A stretch of 64,000 nt of DNA from Duncaniella muris (lineage in GTDB: Bacteria > Bacteroidota > Bacteroidia > Bacteroidales > Muribaculaceae): contig NZ_PUEC01000005.1 of the NCBI RefSeq assembly GCF_003024805.1, forward strand, positions 1-64,000, given 5' to 3'. This document shows, piece by piece, positions 16,357 through 26,175 of the stretch. The notes beneath the pieces were generated by a model. The model saw only the letters and a program-made list of their open reading frames with translations, ran no database searches and was not told where the DNA came from. The position numbers were made by a program, and so were the translations under genes. Within the stretch, counting starts at the first letter, position 1, and every line of letters starts with the position of its first letter.

Positions 16357-18420
16357 ATGATAGAGAAAATAGTAGTTTTAGGTTTGGTCCTGGTCTGTGC
16401 AACGGTGACAGTTTCGGCTGAGGAGCCAAGTGACAGCATAATGGGTACGGAACTTAATGAGGTTGTTGTCACCGGCAACTCCGCCCGCCAGCGAATCAGT
16501 AACCCAAGGCTTGGAGCTGAACGGCTTGAATTGTCAAAGATGATACAGGTTCCGGCCTTTGGCGGCGAAGCCGATATCATAAAGTCGATCACACTGCTTC
16601 CCGGTGTCCGCAGCGAGGGTGAAGGCGGTGGCGGATTTGAGGTCAGGGGCGGTAACGCCTATCAGAACCTTGTTCTGGTCGATGGCATATCGTTATATAA
16701 TCCCAGCCATGTGATGGGGATCTTCTCGACTTTCAACGACAATGCTCTCGGAAGCGCTACCCTCTACAAAGGTGCTATCCCGGCCATGTATGGAGATGCG
16801 ACATCTTCGGTACTTGAAACTACTCTCGCTGCCGGGGATATGGAAAATTATCACGGGTCAGCCTCAATCGGAATACTTGCCGCCAAGATCAAGGCCGAAG
16901 GCCCGATTGTGAAAGATAAACTTTCGTTTGCCGTGGCCGCACGACGTTCTTACGTGGATGCATTTCTGAAAATAGTTCCCCAATACCGCAGCACAGTGAT
17001 GAATTTCTATGATGTGTCGGCCAAGTTGCGCTATTGTCCTTCGCCAAGTCATCTGATCGACGGTTCGTTCTTTATCAGCCACGACAATATGGCGGTTGCC
17101 GACCTTATGGGATTATACTGGGGCAATCTCGGAGGATCGGTCAACTGGGTGGCCCGTGCCAATGACCGGCTTACGTTCACTACAACTGCGGCATTGACTC
17201 ATTTCAGTCCTGAAATGTCAATGGACATGATGGATGTCAATGAAGCCATGTGGACCTACATACATAATTACTCCCTCAACGAGAGGCTGCGCTGGCAAAT
17301 ATCCGAATGGCACGGACTGGAGTTCGGATTGCGGTCAGAACTTCTTAAGGTAAAGTCGGCGGAATGGATGCTTAACGCTTCGCGCGAGCGTGAAATCAGG
17401 TCACTTTGGGAAAACTCTGCCTGGGCGGAATATTCCGGATCGTTTGCCGAAAAGCTTGATGTCACCGCCGGCCTGCGCCTCAATGTGGCATCAGTGTTGT
17501 CTCAGAATCGCTTTCATGAATTCCAAAGCGCCTATGACATCCCTAATCAGTTTGACGGCAAAACCTACATAGAGGTCGAGCCTCGGATCAATCTGAAATA
17601 TAATCTCACGCATCTGCATAACGTAAAGGCAGGATTCGGCATATCAACCCAGAATCTTCACGCTATCCGCGCCAACGCCACATCTTTCCCATTTGACCGC
17701 TACGCTCTTACTTCGGCAATCGTAAAGCCTGAACGTTCGCTGCAATACGGGATAGGCTACAGCGGCATGACTGGGAACGGCGCGTTTGACTGGTCGGCCG
17801 AAGGATATTACCGAAGCATGGATAATGTCTACGACTTCAAGGATGGCCGCAGTACATTCTCTGACATCGCAATCGAAAGTATTATATTTGGAGGATGTGG
17901 CAGGAGCTACGGTGCGGAGTTCATGTTTCGCAAGAATACAGGACGTCTCACAGGCTGGCTGTCTTACACGATTTCGCACACAGAAACCAAGATTCCAGGC
18001 ATCAATGACGGCCAGTGGTATAATGCTACCAATGACCGCCGCCATGATTTTACCGTCACTGCCATATATAAACTGTCTGACAGATGGAATCTTTCCGGCT
18101 CATGGATTTTTATGTCCGGCCAGCCGTTGACGGCTCCTGATGTGAAGTATGAAATCAGCGGCGAGACGTGTTACTACTATTCCAGGAGAAACGCTTATAT
18201 GACACCTCCTACCCATCGCCTCGATCTTTCCGCCAAATATATCCACACCGGGAAGAAACTTACATATGAATGGGCATTCGGAATCTACAACGCCTATTGC
18301 CGCTACAATCCGTTCTTGGTCTACTTCGAGGATGATGCGTCCAAACCATCCGGAACACGTGCAGTGCTGCATGCAATGTATGGTCTTGTTCCATCAGTAT
18401 CATATACTCTTAAATTCTGA
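16357..18420 (+). CDS. TonB-dependent outer-membrane receptor
   Basis: 687 residues with a signal peptide (MIEKIVVLGLVLVCATVTVSA) and a TonB-box-like segment LNEVVVTG directly after it. A plug domain follows (ADIIKSITLLPGVRS, GFEVRGGNAYQNLVLVDGISLYNPSH), then a beta-barrel ending in an aromatic residue (SYTLKF). The N-terminal carboxypeptidase-regulatory domain common in Bacteroidales SusC-like receptors is missing, so this is a compact non-SusC form. Its stop overlaps the ATG of the DUF4249 lipoprotein, a pairing common in the phylum. The ligand is unknown. No -7 box is obvious upstream. Confidence 0.92.
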   Translation: MIEKIVVLGLVLVCATVTVSAEEPSDSIMGTELNEVVVTGNSARQRISNPRLGAERLELSKMIQVPAFGGEADIIKSITLLPGVRSEGEGGGGFEVRGGNAYQNLVLVDGISLYNPSHVMGIFSTFNDNALGSATLYKGAIPAMYGDATSSVLETTLAAGDMENYHGSASIGILAAKIKAEGPIVKDKLSFAVAARRSYVDAFLKIVPQYRSTVMNFYDVSAKLRYCPSPSHLIDGSFFISHDNMAVADLMGLYWGNLGGSVNWVARANDRLTFTTTAALTHFSPEMSMDMMDVNEAMWTYIHNYSLNERLRWQISEWHGLEFGLRSELLKVKSAEWMLNASREREIRSLWENSAWAEYSGSFAEKLDVTAGLRLNVASVLSQNRFHEFQSAYDIPNQFDGKTYIEVEPRINLKYNLTHLHNVKAGFGISTQNLHAIRANATSFPFDRYALTSAIVKPERSLQYGIGYSGMTGNGAFDWSAEGYYRSMDNVYDFKDGRSTFSDIAIESIIFGGCGRSYGAEFMFRKNTGRLTGWLSYTISHTETKIPGINDGQWYNATNDRRHDFTVTAIYKLSDRWNLSGSWIFMSGQPLTAPDVKYEISGETCYYYSRRNAYMTPPTHRLDLSAKYIHTGKKLTYEWAFGIYNAYCRYNPFLVYFEDDASKPSGTRAVLHAMYGLVPSVSYTLKF

Positions 18421-19232
18421 TGATTATGAAACTATATAGCATTCCGGCAATGATGTGCATGCTGCTTCTGCTCGCATCGTGCGAAAAGGAACTTGATTTC
18501 AAGTATCACGATATAGAACCGTTGACCGTTATTGAGGCGGAGCTTACTCCTGACGGGGCGAAGGTAGCCATCACCAGCACGACTCCTATGGATGAGCCTA
18601 TGGACCGTACACATCTCACGGATGCAGTGGTGACACTGACCGATCTGACAGATGGGTCTGTATATGGTCTCCATACGGATTCGGAGGGTTTCTACACTGA
18701 CCTGACACCAGGCGTTGCGGGTCATGACTATCGCTTGACAGTGGAAAGAGCCGGTTGCCGTTATGAGGCTACCGCCACTATGTATCCGCCGACCGAGATA
18801 GAAAGTCTTGAATTCAACTGGATCAAAATGCCCTACGATCAGGTGGCTGTCTTTCAGGGACGGTTCTACGATGATGAAGCCACGGAAGGGGACTGCTACT
18901 GGATAAAACTTTATCGCAATGGAAAGATTTATCAGTGGGGAGAGATGGATGACCGCAGTGCAGCAGACGGCATAAACACTTTTATCACTATGACCACCCG
19001 CAAGGACACGGATGAAGAGGATGATGATACGGTGCTTTTTGATGGTGATGTACTTACCTGCACTGTTTTGCCGGTTTCACGCGCCATGCACGATTATCTC
19101 GAAGCGTTACAGAATGACAGCAATGGCCCTGCTATGTTCAGCGGTGACAAATGTCTCGGATACTTTGTGGCTACTTCTCCTGTATCAGCTTCCATCGTAT
19201 TTCGCCCTGATGAAATTCCCGAATACAAATGA
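18420..19232 (+). CDS. DUF4249 lipoprotein partner of the TonB receptor
   Basis: 270 residues. A lipoprotein signal with lipobox LLLLASC places the mature protein on a membrane, probably the outer one. The body matches DUF4249, with an N-terminal carboxypeptidase-like beta domain (LTDAVVTLTDLTDGSVYGL...GFYTDL) and then beta-rich segments. ATG codons lie at 18420 and 18426, and the first overlaps the receptor stop (ATGA-type coupling). Members are commonly encoded right after TonB-dependent receptors and may assist ligand capture. No function is proven. Confidence 0.88.
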   Translation: MIMKLYSIPAMMCMLLLLASCEKELDFKYHDIEPLTVIEAELTPDGAKVAITSTTPMDEPMDRTHLTDAVVTLTDLTDGSVYGLHTDSEGFYTDLTPGVAGHDYRLTVERAGCRYEATATMYPPTEIESLEFNWIKMPYDQVAVFQGRFYDDEATEGDCYWIKLYRNGKIYQWGEMDDRSAADGINTFITMTTRKDTDEEDDDTVLFDGDVLTCTVLPVSRAMHDYLEALQNDSNGPAMFSGDKCLGYFVATSPVSASIVFRPDEIPEYK

Positions 19233-19274
19233 ACCGCACGTCAAAAGCATTTTCTGACTTCTGAGGTGCGGTTC
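19231..19274. terminator. Possible bidirectional hairpin between convergent genes
   Basis: GAACCGCAC at 19231-19239 is perfectly inverted as GTGCGGTTC at 19266-19274. The left arm overlaps the TGA of the DUF4249 gene. There is no T run, so a terminator role is uncertain. Confidence 0.4.
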
Positions 19275-19326
19275 GGGATAGAATCTGTTTCCGGTATTGC
19301 CGTGGTGGAGACGGATTTCGGATGTT

Positions 19327-22300
19327 TTATCGGGCCGGTGTCACAGTGAGCTGAGAGCCGGCTGAATGGGCCGATAGCTGCGGGGCATATTGGCTCTGGA
19401 CTGTGGCCAGGCCGCTGGCAAACTGTCCGGCATTGTTTACCCACATGTCGTAGCTCAGCACATAGGTGCCTTTGGGCAGATGGTCAATGAAGATTCTCGT
19501 TGAAGAGTCGCGGTTCTCGCGGTAGAAGTAGATGCCTTCTGCAAAGATCGGCTCCGGTAACTGCTCAACCGGTTCGAAGCAGGCCGGACGCTCATCGATT
19601 ATGGTGACGTAATCCATGTCGCGGTCTACTTTAAGTGTGAGTGTCACACTGATCCGCTGTCCTACTCTCAGGGTGTCAGCGAAAGATGTGTTGTTTTCGC
19701 CGGCATTGCCTTTGAGCACAAGATTCTTTTCTACAGAAAGCGCCTGGCAGGAGGCCGCCTTGACAGATGTCATGGAGTCAGTATAGAGATAGAAGACCGA
19801 GCCCCATGCCGGGGAGTTGCCGCTGCGGCTCACTTTCAGATCAGATGGCTTTCCTGCTTTCAGTGACAGTTGCGCACGGAATGAGCCTGTCAGACGTTCG
19901 ATGTCAGACGGTTCAACTGTCTTGCCTCCGACCGAGACTTTGGTGCGGCCGGCCGGGGTGATCCAGTTGCGCGACGTAGAGAGGACAGATGCTATCACTG
20001 AGGATGTAGTGACGGATGTGCCCCAGTCTTTCGCTTCTTTCTGGAGTATCAGCCACTGGCGGATCAGGTCTATTTCCTTGCATGACGGATCAATCGCTGC
20101 ATACGCATCGAGAATCAGGGCTGTAGTGCCGGTTTTGCCCATTGACCAGATGGTCATGTTGTCGAGCGACGGCCACCACATCCCTTTTTCAGGCGATGAC
20201 TCCGCATATTCGCTCAGAGAGGCAAGTACGTTTCGGGCGACGGACTGATAGGAGTTCCGGTTGAGGATCATTGCATAGACAGCTTTGTCGAAGACGGATG
20301 AAGTCTTCCAGCCTGACAATATGCGCTGCACTGTCTGGCCGACAATCTTTGAATCAGCCGCCGGTGCGCCTGAAAGATTGCGGTAGAATCCGCGCATATA
20401 GACATATGAGGTGTAATCTCCGTCAGGATGCTTGTTGTAATCACGTCTTGTTTCCTTGTCCATCCATTTCAGCGCTGAAATGATCATGGAATTAAGTTCG
20501 CGTGAATCCGGTAGGAATCCGAGCTCAAGCAGACGGCCAAAGAGCAGGAGTGCATTTTCGGTTGCCCAGGCAGATGCTTCCTTGCCTGACGAATACCAAG
20601 CCCATCCGCCTCCGTTGCGCTGGAGCTTACGGAGGGTAGCGATGTTGGCAGCGATTGTCTGTCTGACTGTTTTTCCGTCGAACAGCAGTGCCAGCCGGCT
20701 CATTCGTTCGGTGTCGTTCTTGGCATCTGTCATCCAGGGAGTGGCTGCGAGCAGAATCTGCTTCAGATCTTCGTTGCGCTGGAGCATGGATGTCAGCATG
20801 CCCTCTGATTTATTGCTTGAGTTCCATTCTTTGAGTGCTGCGGCAAGATCCGGATTGTCTCGCAGGAGACCTGAGGCTATGGCTGCGGAGAAAATGGAGG
20901 CTGCGGCTTCATTGGCGGTCGAGGCTTCAAGTTCGAGCAGACCGGGGAGAGCTGTGACCACATACCATGTCGGATTGTCGCAGTATTGCAGCGTAATCCG
21001 GGCGTTGTCGGGTGTGACGGGGAGGGTCATGGTGAATTTTCTCTGATCCGGTGCTATATAGAACGGATAGGTGTCAATGACCGGGGTTACAGCCGGGAGG
21101 ATGGGCAACAGGGTCTGCTCGCCGTCAGCAAAGCGGTCAGATGCTGATTTGATGCGATAACCGGCAAGGGGCATGTCAGACGGTGCGATGAATTCTATGC
21201 CGACAGTGGTTGCGCTGCCGGGATTTATCGAATCCGGACGGCTATAGGTGACAAGCTTACTGCCGTCTGCCGGATCGAACAGCTCGACCGTGGTGCTGAC
21301 CGACAGCCTTTCATCACTGCCGTTCATGACTGAGGCTTCGATAATGACCTTGTCGCCAACGCGCAGGAAGCGTGGAAGGTTGGGCTGGACCATAACCGGC
21401 TTGGAGGCTGTGACCTCAGACATGAAAGTCGTTGAAAGCAACGAGTCGGTGAATGCTACGGCCCGGAGTCCCCAAGTTGTATTGGCGTTGGGAACGGTAA
21501 ATGTCAGTGACAGACGTCCGTCAGCGGCAGTTTCAAGCATCGGTTTGAAGAAGGCGAGCGGGACTTCCCGGTCTCTGAATGTGAAAGGTGCCTCTCCTGC
21601 TGATTTTTGCTCAGCTCCAGACCCGCTTTCGGCAACGCGTTCGTCATCATAGGCTGTGTTGTCAGCCATTTTTGCTGCGGCCATATAATTTGTGGCTGAT
21701 GTCACGGCGGCTCCGCAGTCCATAGCTGCTTCTTCAACAACAACCTCTTCGGAGTGTTCTCTGACTATATTTAATTCATCAACGGCTTTAATGCTACGGG
21801 AGCCATAGAGACTTGCGCCGCGGATGCGGATGCCGCTTGTGAATGCGAATCTGTTGAATACAGGGAGCCCATAGGTGTCAAAGGATGGTGCTGTGATTCT
21901 GTTTTCGGTCAAAAGTTTGCCTGGGCGGTAGTAGACTCTTTGATATTCTTTGGCGTTAAGATCCGGCTGAGACCACCTGAATGAATAGCCTCCGCCCCAG
22001 GATGTAGACGGTGTGAAATCCCAGTCTGTTTTTGCAAGTGCGTCAAGCGCGGTGTTATACATGTCCATAATGACAGCTGACTGTCGGCCTTGGCCTGACC
22101 GGTCGGTGACACGGAATGTCCAGGTCTCTTCCGAGCCGGGGATGGTGCGGTCGCGGAAAGATTCTGCAACGAAGTGTATGGACTTGGCTCTGACATCGCG
22201 TCTGAGAGTAAGAGAGGCCGATTCATTCCGGTAGTTGCCGGTGAGGGCTATCCTTATAGTTGCCGATTCAAGTCTGTCGGGCAGATGCAGTTTCAGTATG

Positions 22301-25077
22301 TTCATTCCGGCATTGGCTTTTATCCATGACTGTGATAGTATGGAGTCAGGAGTGTGGAGCGTGACGAGCAGGTTGGTCGGGCAGTTGACGGCATATAGCC
22401 ATTCGCCTTCACCTGAAGTCTCCGAGGCTTTCACATCTGCTGACGGATACCATAGCAGCTTGGAAGGTGTGGGCGTTTCTTTGTCTGAGGGACGGTAGAG
22501 AACAGCGTCTTGTGAAACCGGAGCAGCCAAAGTTGAATCAGCTATGGAGAATTCCAGTCTGTAGCTGCCTGATTTCACTCCGGTGAGATCTATGACTGGC
22601 TTGCCGGGCATGATGGAGCCATTGAATACTTTTGCATTATCACGTATGACTGTGAAGTCAACCGGCATCTTTACGATAGAGTCTCGATAGTCCGTGATTT
22701 CTACTTTTATGGCTGTGGTCGGAGCTGAGATGTCAATATCGGCAGGCACAGATGCCCTGATGGCATAACGCATCCCGGTTGAAAATACTGTTGTGGCAAT
22801 CTGGCTTTCACCTGTATTTGACATGGCTGATACCTCGGCGTTGAACAGGCCGCCGGGAATCGGGCTGAGTGCGAGTGTGGATTTCGGAATCACGATGTCG
22901 AATTCGCCTGATCCATCAGAACTTGCTTCCAACGTCTGGAATGCGACAGGTGCAGAGCGATTCCACCACCGCAGCGGCTGCATGGCGGCAAGGGTCACAG
23001 AAATTTTTGCGTCTGCGAGCGGGAAGCCGGCGTAGGTCTGAATGCGTCCGCGGAGGCTGACGTCACCGGCAGCCGGATAGTCTTTTTCTACAGGATCAAG
23101 TATGATTTTGAATGTAGGAAGCTTGTAGTCGCTCACCATGAAGCGGACCGGGTCATTGTTATTGTCTATTGAAATGCAGAAATTTCCGCTCAAAATTTCT
23201 TTAGGCAGAGTGAACTGTCCGTTCACGCGCCCGTAAGAATCGGAGGTTATTTTCGCAGTGTCAATGCCTTGGTATTTTGAATCGCGGAGAATTGCTGTAA
23301 CCTCTTTATTGATTAGGGGCCTATGCTCTTGACCTTTATATTCATAGCATATAGCCATCCATTCCACACTATCGCCGGGGTGATAGAGCGGAAGAGAGGG
23401 GTAGCCTGACGATGTCTGTCGCCATTCGGGAGAATTGCGGCGATTGTTGTCGTTATAGATCCAGAGTGGCAGTGCAAAGCGGTCACCGTCTTTAGACATC
23501 ACAGCATAGCCGTTTTGCGGGAAACTGGCAGAGCCGTCAGCTGCGGTGGTGCCGATCAGACGGGGAGTTCCTGTTTTGCGTGATGATTCCGGTATGACTG
23601 ATATTTTCGCCCCCTCTACTGGAGCTCCGTCTGAAGCACGAAGTGCCCAGACTTCGGTCTTGTCAAAGAATGAAGCGGCTATGGAGTAATCGGAAATGTG
23701 GATTTTATGATACCAGTTACGGCTTTTCTGCGGAGCTCCGTCAATAGTCGCGATAGCCACATACTGACCGGGACTGCTGAACCTGTAACCGATAGTCAGT
23801 TCTTCATTAAACGGAATAGCGGCAGAGGCCGATGCGCTGAACGGAATTACAGCCAATGGTTTCAGTGATGGAAGACCAATGCAATTATAACTTTGTTCGG
23901 CGATGGGAGAGGACGATACATTATATATATATAGCTTGCCTGACTTGACGTTTGAAACGGAAAGTCTGAACGTAACTTCCGAATCAGGCGCTGAGACAGT
24001 AGGGTAGGAGAGTTCTATCCCTTGCATTTCGATCTCTGAAAGGGTGTTCTTGAGATTGTTGTTGCGGCGGAATGCCGGAAATGCTTTAAGATTGTGGCGA
24101 ATAGCTTCAGCCAACCATTTTTTTATTTCTGAGTCATTGCAGCTGACTGCGAGAAGAATGTCTCCGGAATATTCAGATGTGCTGTATTCTTCATATAGAG
24201 ATCTGAGCAGTTCTGACTTGCGCTCTGTCGGCGAAGACGACAGATTGTCTCCGCTCCATACGTGTGAAGTGATGAAGTCCAGACGGTTGATATCAGTAAT
24301 GATGAATGGAGCTGAGACCGAGTCATGGAATCTTAGCAGAGATGCATATATGTCGAGGATTCTGCTTGCTGTCGGGTCGAAGCGGTTGAATGGCACTTTG
24401 AGATATAGGTCATGACGTGTGAGCAGTCCCCATGAAAGGATATTGCTCATGCGTCCGGTCTCGTTAAGCAGTCTTATGGCCTTGTTGGCTATGAAGTCAA
24501 AGATGGAAGGATAGTAGATCTGAGTCTCATTGCGGGCGCTGAGATTCTTTCCGAGTGATAGGGCAGTGGCATAGGTTTTGATCGGAGTGGCTTTAAGCTC
24601 TGACTCCGGAAGAAGGGCAGTGTCGATTAGCGAGTTGATTTTCATCCGGAACTGTTCACCGCTCCATTCCTGATAATTTTCGGGCAACGGAGTCAGCGGA
24701 AGATCGCGGCTGTCATATTTCCAGCGGGCCGCTGAATAGGTCGAGGCGTAGATGTCGGCTTCGAGCATGATAAGCATCGAGCGTAACACCGGATCGGATG
24801 CCAGGGCTGCGACGGAATCAATTTTGCTGATGGCATTGGCGCTCCTAAGGGCGTCAATCCGTGATTCAGCGAGATAATAGTCAATGAGCGCCCGCACAGT
24901 TGCCGGGCCATCATGCTTTTCCAAAGCAGACGAAAGATCTTTTTCAGCTTGCCGACTGACAGTTTTGGGATAGGCAAAATCCGGTCTGGTGGCTGTCTGT
25001 GCATTCAAGTCTATCGGTTTGCAGAGAGAAAGGAATGCGAAAACAGACAGCAGAAAGAATATTCTACTGGCATACAT
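19327..25077 (-). CDS. Alpha-2-macroglobulin family protein, thioester-less
   Basis: A 1916-residue secreted protein and the largest gene here. It has a signal peptide (MYASRIFFLLSVFAFLSLC). The first about 450 residues are helical and then beta-rich, followed by several macroglobulin-like beta domains. The A2M domain begins near residue 1170 (FFKPMLETAADGRLSLTFTVPNANTTWGLRA). An alpha-helical thioester-domain equivalent spans about 1370-1680 (NGGGWAWYSSGKEASAWATENALL), then a receptor-binding-like end. Where CxEQ would stand there is STANEAAASIF, so no internal thioester can form. Bacterial A2Ms are thought to trap proteases or act in envelope repair, often with a penicillin-binding protein, which is not seen nearby. 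It starts 53 bases after the Spy-like gene on the same strand. Confidence 0.9.
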   Translation of the reverse strand: MYASRIFFLLSVFAFLSLCKPIDLNAQTATRPDFAYPKTVSRQAEKDLSSALEKHDGPATVRALIDYYLAESRIDALRSANAISKIDSVAALASDPVLRSMLIMLEADIYASTYSAARWKYDSRDLPLTPLPENYQEWSGEQFRMKINSLIDTALLPESELKATPIKTYATALSLGKNLSARNETQIYYPSIFDFIANKAIRLLNETGRMSNILSWGLLTRHDLYLKVPFNRFDPTASRILDIYASLLRFHDSVSAPFIITDINRLDFITSHVWSGDNLSSSPTERKSELLRSLYEEYSTSEYSGDILLAVSCNDSEIKKWLAEAIRHNLKAFPAFRRNNNLKNTLSEIEMQGIELSYPTVSAPDSEVTFRLSVSNVKSGKLYIYNVSSSPIAEQSYNCIGLPSLKPLAVIPFSASASAAIPFNEELTIGYRFSSPGQYVAIATIDGAPQKSRNWYHKIHISDYSIAASFFDKTEVWALRASDGAPVEGAKISVIPESSRKTGTPRLIGTTAADGSASFPQNGYAVMSKDGDRFALPLWIYNDNNRRNSPEWRQTSSGYPSLPLYHPGDSVEWMAICYEYKGQEHRPLINKEVTAILRDSKYQGIDTAKITSDSYGRVNGQFTLPKEILSGNFCISIDNNNDPVRFMVSDYKLPTFKIILDPVEKDYPAAGDVSLRGRIQTYAGFPLADAKISVTLAAMQPLRWWNRSAPVAFQTLEASSDGSGEFDIVIPKSTLALSPIPGGLFNAEVSAMSNTGESQIATTVFSTGMRYAIRASVPADIDISAPTTAIKVEITDYRDSIVKMPVDFTVIRDNAKVFNGSIMPGKPVIDLTGVKSGSYRLEFSIADSTLAAPVSQDAVLYRPSDKETPTPSKLLWYPSADVKASETSGEGEWLYAVNCPTNLLVTLHTPDSILSQSWIKANAGMNILKLHLPDRLESATIRIALTGNYRNESASLTLRRDVRAKSIHFVAESFRDRTIPGSEETWTFRVTDRSGQGRQSAVIMDMYNTALDALAKTDWDFTPSTSWGGGYSFRWSQPDLNAKEYQRVYYRPGKLLTENRITAPSFDTYGLPVFNRFAFTSGIRIRGASLYGSRSIKAVDELNIVREHSEEVVVEEAAMDCGAAVTSATNYMAAAKMADNTAYDDERVAESGSGAEQKSAGEAPFTFRDREVPLAFFKPMLETAADGRLSLTFTVPNANTTWGLRAVAFTDSLLSTTFMSEVTASKPVMVQPNLPRFLRVGDKVIIEASVMNGSDERLSVSTTVELFDPADGSKLVTYSRPDSINPGSATTVGIEFIAPSDMPLAGYRIKSASDRFADGEQTLLPILPAVTPVIDTYPFYIAPDQRKFTMTLPVTPDNARITLQYCDNPTWYVVTALPGLLELEASTANEAAASIFSAAIASGLLRDNPDLAAALKEWNSSNKSEGMLTSMLQRNEDLKQILLAATPWMTDAKNDTERMSRLALLFDGKTVRQTIAANIATLRKLQRNGGGWAWYSSGKEASAWATENALLLFGRLLELGFLPDSRELNSMIISALKWMDKETRRDYNKHPDGDYTSYVYMRGFYRNLSGAPAADSKIVGQTVQRILSGWKTSSVFDKAVYAMILNRNSYQSVARNVLASLSEYAESSPEKGMWWPSLDNMTIWSMGKTGTTALILDAYAAIDPSCKEIDLIRQWLILQKEAKDWGTSVTTSSVIASVLSTSRNWITPAGRTKVSVGGKTVEPSDIERLTGSFRAQLSLKAGKPSDLKVSRSGNSPAWGSVFYLYTDSMTSVKAASCQALSVEKNLVLKGNAGENNTSFADTLRVGQRISVTLTLKVDRDMDYVTIIDERPACFEPVEQLPEPIFAEGIYFYRENRDSSTRIFIDHLPKGTYVLSYDMWVNNAGQFASGLATVQSQYAPQLSAHSAGSQLTVTPAR

Positions 25078-25130
25078 AAATAAAAGGAATAGAGAAGTGG
25101 GGGGGTGAAAAAGAGGTTTAGTAAAAGGGT

Positions 25131-25601
25131 TTATCTTTTTTGTTGGCGGCGATGCTGGCGCATCAGCTGGCGGGTGAAATCACGTTCGGCATCCTTGAGC
25201 TTAAAGAGTTGTTGTGGCGTAAGGATGGATTTGAAATCCTTGAAGTATTTCATCTCGATCTCATTTTCGCGGCCTTTAAGTTCATAGGCTGCTTCAGCAG
25301 CTTTTTCATATTCCAGATCTGTAGCTTTGTCTCCTTTGCGCATAGTCTGCTGGTAGAGTTGTCCGGCTTCCTCCTGAACTTTTCTGACTTCATCTTCCAT
25401 TGAATTGTAAAGAGGCAGAAAAGACGTTTTCTGTTCATCATTAAGCGCGAGCTTTTTGATGAGGAAATCGTTCTTGTATTGCTGAATTTCTTTCATCCAT
25501 GTCACCCGTTCACGCTCTGACGGGCGCTGAGCCTGGATTGACAGTGGTGAAACTGTAGCGGCGGCTATAGAGAAGACAATGGAAAAGATGATCTGTTTCA
25601 T
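25131..25601 (-). CDS. Spy/CpxP-like periplasmic protein
   Basis: 156 residues with a signal peptide (MKQIIFSIVFSIAAATVSPLSIQA). The rest is a highly charged helical protein. It has two LTxxQ-like motifs, LNDEQKTSFLPLY near residue 52 and LTPQQLFKLKDAE near residue 128, the hallmark of the Spy/CpxP chaperone and stress-sensor fold. It lies downstream of an ECF sigma factor and its probable partner, a position typical of regulated envelope-stress proteins. Related Bacteroidales proteins are often just called hypothetical. Confidence 0.75.
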   Translation of the reverse strand: MKQIIFSIVFSIAAATVSPLSIQAQRPSERERVTWMKEIQQYKNDFLIKKLALNDEQKTSFLPLYNSMEDEVRKVQEEAGQLYQQTMRKGDKATDLEYEKAAEAAYELKGRENEIEMKYFKDFKSILTPQQLFKLKDAERDFTRQLMRQHRRQQKR

Positions 25602-25636
25602 GAAGGTGCGGTGGTTTGATAAAGACGAGATATGGG

Positions 25637-26104
25637 TCAGATGTCAGAAATGGGGAATTCCGGATTTTCCGGAATCACGGTCGAGTCGGTGAATTCATCT
25701 GTCAGTTCTTCTTCACAGACAGATGGGTCAAATCCGGTTTCATAGAGATCCTGCATCAGCTGATATTCGCTGATATCTCCCTCGTTTATAAAATATTCGT
25801 TGATAAAGTGATCGTTGTTCAAAGCAGCAGTCATGACAGGATTGTTGTCAATTGAGAGCCCGGAAGAGTCGGTGCGCATCAGGTCAAACATTTTCATCAT
25901 GCACCATACACCCATGAACATTGCGGCAAGATACAGATATGGTCTCACCCGCTGCCATGCAGTGTGTGGCATGACCTTAGGCTGAGGCTTTTCCCATTCC
26001 ATTTCAGGAAGCGAAGCGGCCATGCGTGCGGCAAAATCATCGAAATAACCGTCTGGCACGGTCATTCCGTCGTTTCGAGCTGCCTTTGTCAATATATCTT
26101 TCAT
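25637..26104 (-). CDS. Single-pass membrane protein, probable anti-sigma partner
   Basis: 155 residues, start ATG at 26104. The N-terminal cytoplasmic part (VPDGYFDDFAARMAASLPEME) is followed by one membrane helix (about residues 57-72, YLYLAAMFMGVWCMMKMF) and a strongly acidic outer part. Topology and the position directly after the sigma gene suggest an anti-sigma role. I see no zinc-binding anti-sigma signature (HxxxCxxC), so this would be a non-canonical type. The function is inferred from context only. Confidence 0.6.
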   Translation of the reverse strand: MKDILTKAARNDGMTVPDGYFDDFAARMAASLPEMEWEKPQPKVMPHTAWQRVRPYLYLAAMFMGVWCMMKMFDLMRTDSSGLSIDNNPVMTAALNNDHFINEYFINEGDISEYQLMQDLYETGFDPSVCEEELTDEFTDSTVIPENPEFPISDI

Positions 26105-26175
26105 CGTGTCTCTTGTTTTTTGAAGCTTAAAATTGATTACAATTTTATGATTAGACTCTCCGGACAGAATTTAGT

